DNA from: an uncultured Odoribacter sp. | GTDB lineage: Bacteria; Bacteroidota; Bacteroidia; Bacteroidales; Marinifilaceae | Assembly: GCA_900541415.1 (NCBI GenBank) | Contig: UQJP01000003.1 | Coordinates: 1-64,000, forward strand | Length of the DNA stretch: 64,000 nt | Direction: 5' to 3' | Shown here: positions 61,120 to 64,000 of the stretch, one piece after another | Numbering within the stretch: the first letter of the stretch is position 1 | How the letters are laid out: each line of letters opens with the position of its first letter | Notes under the pieces: model-generated | Database searches by the model: none | What the model was told of the DNA's origin: nothing | What the model saw: only the letters and a program-made list of their open reading frames with translations | Position numbers and translations under genes: made by a program

Positions 61120-63459
61120 TTAGAACGGATACCCGATGGCGATATTGAATACCGATTGTTTAAATACCACTTCCCGGAATCCCCAATTACGGTTCGCCCA
61201 CAGGAAGCGGTCGCCCTGTGCCTGTGACGGATCGAACATTTTAATCCCCACATCGAAACGAAGCAGGAAATAATTAGCGTCCAGACGCAGCCCCAACCCA
61301 GTGCCGGCAGCGAGCTGTTTATAAAATTCTGTACTCAGCTTTGTTCCGGGGCGGTCTTCATATTTCGTGATGTTCCATACATTCCCGACATCCAGGAATA
61401 AAGCACCTTCCAGCAACCAAAACAGCTTGAAACGGTATTCCACATTAGCCTCCAGCTTAAAATCGCCCACATTGTTCGGATAATTATCTTTCGTAGCGTG
61501 AGAGCCGGGGCCCAATGTTCTGGAATGCCAGGCACGCATGCCATTCGCCCCCCCGCAATAATAAGCCTCCTCGAACGGCAACGCTTTCATATTGCCATAG
61601 GGATACCCCACCCCTATAAACAAACGATACACCACGGAGTTGATCGGATTCACATAGTGATTAAAACGATATTCCCCGTCGGCTTTTACAAATTGGGCGT
61701 AACGTACTCCCAGGGCTTTGTAATAATGCCCGTCATTACTTTCCAATACCCGGTTGGCCTGAAACAATTTATCGATTGCCAGCAAAAAGTTTCCGGAAGT
61801 TTCTATATTTCCTCTGAAATAGTTATAACTGCTATGTGTCCCCAGCACCTGATCGGTAAACGAAGCCGAAAAGTTCGCCGAAAGAATCATGTGGTCGGTA
61901 TAGGCACTTTTTATATACTCGTTTTTCAAAGCATTGACAAAATTAAGCGTATCCACATTTTTCATCAACACATAATTCAGGTCGACCAAATCAAAACCGT
62001 ATCTCCATTTTTTATCTGCCTTATTCCACAGGTAACCGAATTTGGCACTGGCAATCTGCCGCTCGTAGTAACGTGTTTTTTCCCGGCTATACGACAGTGT
62101 GACGGAGGTCTTCGGTGCAAAATTACGCCTGAAATCTTTCATCCAAAACACAGGCATCCAGAATTGCGGTGTCACCAATTTCAGCTCCGTACCAAATTCC
62201 GTGGTACTGAAAAATTTATTTTCATTCATTCGCTCCTTTTTCAACGCACCCCATATACTCCAGGTTATGTTTTCTCCACCGTGAAACAAATTCCGGTGGC
62301 TATATTGGAAATTTCCCCCCACTCCGATATTCCCGGAATTGTTCGTCCCTTCGAGAAAAACGTTATACGACTGCCTTTTCAAGGGGGTCAACAGGATTTC
62401 ACAGTTCACCACCGCTTCGCCTTTTTCGTTTACACCGGGCTTAAAGACGATATTGATAAATTTAAACAGGTTCAAAGCCTGCAAACGGGCATAGGAAGCC
62501 GTTACTTTTTTCACATTGTATAATTCCCCTTCTTTAAATTGGATGGATTCCAATATCACCCCCGGCTTAATTTTCAGTTTACCGGAATAGATCACATCAC
62601 AATCGCCATATTTCGTACAGACATACGCCGAATCCCCTTCATTCAGCATTAGCAGGGGATTGTAATCCAGGTTCACCTGTATTTTCCCGATAGAATATTT
62701 CTGATAAGCCGTAGAATCCGGTTGCTTATCGGCTACGCTCAATAAAAGGTGGACTAATTCCGAACTGTGTTTCCGGGTGGTGTCGGCATAATACTGAATG
62801 AAATTTTTCGAGAAATTGAAATATCCGTTTTCCCGCAACATCTTCGTAATTCTTTCCCGTTCATTTTCCAGTGTTTCAATATCCATAGGCATTCCCCGGC
62901 GTAACAAGGTGTGGGCCGTATCCGCCAGCATCATTTGCACGATTTCTGTGGAATCCGCCAACTCATTGCTCACATAGCCGTGTTTGTCCCGGAAACTATA
63001 ATCCTCAACCCGTACCACTTCTCCCGGATCGATATAATATTTCACATGGGCTTTCTTTTTACGAAAAGTCACCGAATCCCGAACCGTGGCGTTGTAATAT
63101 CCCTTGTTGTCGAGATACAGCTCAATCTGCGATTTGCTGCGGTCGGTCATAAAAGGGCTATATATCACAGGAGCTTCACCGATAGAGCGCAGCCAGCGGT
63201 TAAACCGTTTTTCTTCTTTTTTCCCGCTCAGATTATAAAGTCCCAGATGAAAACGGAACACACCCAAGATGCGGGTATTCGGCCTTTGGCGAATTGTTTT
63301 TTTCAATTCGCCCGTGCTCATTTTTTTATCTTTCACCTCCAACTTCACCCGGTTGAGCAAATATTCATCTTTCCCGACATATTTGGTTGAAGAACAAGAC
63401 CAGAAAAGTATCAAGACACAAAAAACAAGTAATATCTTATATGAGGTATTCTCCTTCAA
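61120..63459 (-). CDS. Second TamA-like (Omp85 family) outer-membrane lipoprotein
   Basis: A 779-residue Omp85-family lipoprotein with lipobox Cys22 (FWS-Cys), POTRA-like N-terminal region (YLDNKGYYNATVRDSV; ENERERITKMLRENGYFNFS) and a C-terminal barrel containing GGANGMRAWHSRTLGPGS and LEANVEYRFKLF, ending GYPF. It is a paralog of the protein at 51488-53839. The start codon is TTG at 63457-63459: an in-frame stop lies immediately upstream and no ATG follows until after the lipobox. It heads the leftward cluster, 42 nt before the histidine kinase. Confidence 0.88.
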   Translation of the reverse strand: MKENTSYKILLVFCVLILFWSCSSTKYVGKDEYLLNRVKLEVKDKKMSTGELKKTIRQRPNTRILGVFRFHLGLYNLSGKKEEKRFNRWLRSIGEAPVIYSPFMTDRSKSQIELYLDNKGYYNATVRDSVTFRKKKAHVKYYIDPGEVVRVEDYSFRDKHGYVSNELADSTEIVQMMLADTAHTLLRRGMPMDIETLENERERITKMLRENGYFNFSKNFIQYYADTTRKHSSELVHLLLSVADKQPDSTAYQKYSIGKIQVNLDYNPLLMLNEGDSAYVCTKYGDCDVIYSGKLKIKPGVILESIQFKEGELYNVKKVTASYARLQALNLFKFINIVFKPGVNEKGEAVVNCEILLTPLKRQSYNVFLEGTNNSGNIGVGGNFQYSHRNLFHGGENITWSIWGALKKERMNENKFFSTTEFGTELKLVTPQFWMPVFWMKDFRRNFAPKTSVTLSYSREKTRYYERQIASAKFGYLWNKADKKWRYGFDLVDLNYVLMKNVDTLNFVNALKNEYIKSAYTDHMILSANFSASFTDQVLGTHSSYNYFRGNIETSGNFLLAIDKLFQANRVLESNDGHYYKALGVRYAQFVKADGEYRFNHYVNPINSVVYRLFIGVGYPYGNMKALPFEEAYYCGGANGMRAWHSRTLGPGSHATKDNYPNNVGDFKLEANVEYRFKLFWLLEGALFLDVGNVWNITKYEDRPGTKLSTEFYKQLAAGTGLGLRLDANYFLLRFDVGIKMFDPSQAQGDRFLWANRNWGFREVVFKQSVFNIAIGYPF

Positions 63460-63475
63460 TTATCAAAAATGTTAT

Positions 63476-63483
63476 TATTTTTG
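63476..63483 (+). promoter_or_regulatory. -7 element (TATTTTTG) for the RNA methyltransferase gene
   Basis: A perfect TAnnTTTG match, 90 nt before the methyltransferase ATG and divergent from the TamA-like gene. Confidence 0.5.
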
Positions 63484-63572
63484 TATGCGCAACTTAAAAA
63501 ATTCTCCCGATTTCCAATTTTAGATTGAAAAGACGCAGGTATCTAAAATTTTAAATCAAAATCTGAATGTAA

Positions 63573-64000
63573 ATGCTTAGCAAACACGTAACAAAAATAG
63601 TCCAAAACCTCGAAAAAAAGAAATTCCGGGAAAAATATAATCTGTTTAAAATCGAGGGGGAGAAACTCGTTCAGGAACTGCTTGTTTCCGGGATAAAGAT
63701 CAAGACGGTGATTGCCTATCCCGAATGGCTGGAAAAGAATGGCAGTTCCCTGCAAGGGATTGAAGTAATAGAGGTTTGCGAAAAAGAAATGCACTCTATT
63801 TCCAATTTCCAATCTTTGCCCGAAGTGATTGCGCTGGCAGAAATCCCGGAGCATACCTGTGAGGAAGATTCCGTCCGTAATTCCCTGTCGCTGGTGCTCA
63901 ACGGCATTCAGGATCCCGGAAACCTCGGAACGATTCTCCGGCTGGCAGATTGGTTCGGCATCCGGAATATTTTTTGCGACAGCGATTGTGTCGGAGCTTT
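63573..64000 (+). CDS. TrmH/SpoU family RNA 2'-O-methyltransferase (partial, cut by window end)
   Basis: The first 142 residues of a SPOUT-class methyltransferase. The start MLSKHVTKIVQNLEKKKFREKYN, with FKIEGEKLVQELL, matches the N-terminal RNA-binding substrate domain of rRNA 2'-O-methyltransferases. NGIQDPGNLGTILRLADWFGI near 112-132 is the SpoU motif 1. The C-terminal SAM knot lies beyond position 64000. A TrmH-type gene divergent from a TamA-like gene is a familiar Bacteroidales arrangement. The specific RNA target cannot be told. Confidence 0.93.
   Translation, partial: MLSKHVTKIVQNLEKKKFREKYNLFKIEGEKLVQELLVSGIKIKTVIAYPEWLEKNGSSLQGIEVIEVCEKEMHSISNFQSLPEVIALAEIPEHTCEEDSVRNSLSLVLNGIQDPGNLGTILRLADWFGIRNIFCDSDCVGA

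Noticed and set aside
61498..62523. 341-codon ORF antisense to the distal TamA-like gene
   Set aside because: It is long only because the opposite strand is a beta-barrel coding sequence; no domain, no promoter.

Overview
The window is a chromosome segment of a Bacteroidales bacterium. Four things point there: recurrent Bacteroidetes-type promoters (TTTG, 19-20 bp spacer, TAnnTTTG), A-rich translation start regions in place of strong Shine-Dalgarno sites, a short primary sigma factor, and phylum-typical families (GldB, DUF2723, DUF4924, the E. coli-like his gene order with bifunctional HisB and HisIE, and lipoprotein-type TamA). A family such as Odoribacteraceae is plausible, but the sequence read by eye does not settle it. 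No CRISPR array, insertion sequence, prophage or plasmid module was seen. Almost everything is core genome.

Layout. 0.2-2.2 kb: clpP-clpX protease. 2.3-5.7 kb: a small orphan ORF, SRPBCC protein and pyrE divergent from a NUDIX hydrolase, then an AmgK-like sugar kinase convergent with the NUDIX gene. 5.9-6.9 kb: a secreted hypothetical and a four-tRNA cluster (Leu-GAG, Leu-CAG twice, Gln-TTG). 7.1-12.4 kb: DUF2723 membrane protein, prfB with its programmed frameshift, and heptose-7-phosphate kinase. 12.7-17.0 kb: a secreted DUF3472/discoidin lipoprotein and a GH31 glycosidase. 17.0-18.6 kb: pdxS and pdxT (PLP synthase). 18.8-22.7 kb: galM-transporter-galK operon. 22.9-24.2 kb: primary sigma factor and divergent rpmH. 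24.3-27.7 kb: a hypothetical with a likely 3' frameshift, purE, hpt and obgE. 27.9-35.2 kb: complete hisGDCBHAF(IE) operon on the minus strand, preceded by a promoter, a His-rich leader peptide and an attenuator. 35.3-38.7 kb: rplY-pth-hslR-DUF4924-DUF4097. 38.9-43.2 kb: ferredoxin, 5-FTHF cyclo-ligase, gldB, nadE and a Crp/Fnr regulator. 43.2-49.1 kb: a looser region with a six-hairpin glycosidase lipoprotein, tRNA-Ser, a cation/proton antiporter, a secreted nitroreductase and tRNA-Pro. 49.3-51.2 kb: RsgA-type GTPase overlapping a methyltransferase. 51.5-63.5 kb: six same-strand genes, namely a TamA-like lipoprotein, histidine kinase, response regulator, MurU-like nucleotidyltransferase, TamB and a second TamA-like lipoprotein. 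63.6 kb to the end: start of a TrmH/SpoU RNA methyltransferase, cut by the window edge.

How genes work together. The his cluster encodes the whole pathway from PRPP and ATP to histidine, apparently under leader-peptide attenuation. galM, the transporter and galK feed galactose into the Leloir pathway. PdxS/PdxT make PLP. TamB and two TamA-like barrels form an outer-membrane assembly module interleaved with a NarL-type two-component system. The AmgK-like kinase near 5 kb and the MurU-like enzyme near 59 kb may be the two halves of a MurNAc salvage route.

The most notable observations are the histidine attenuator with a visible antiterminator pairing, a NAD synthetase that appears to have lost its glutaminase cysteine, the Tam/two-component cluster, interlocked and gene-embedded control signals around pyrE/NUDIX/AmgK, and a frameshifted hypothetical gene. 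I did not find a convincing new defence or mobile system. Coordinates of hairpins and promoters were read by eye; all family assignments come from motif recognition and not from a database search.
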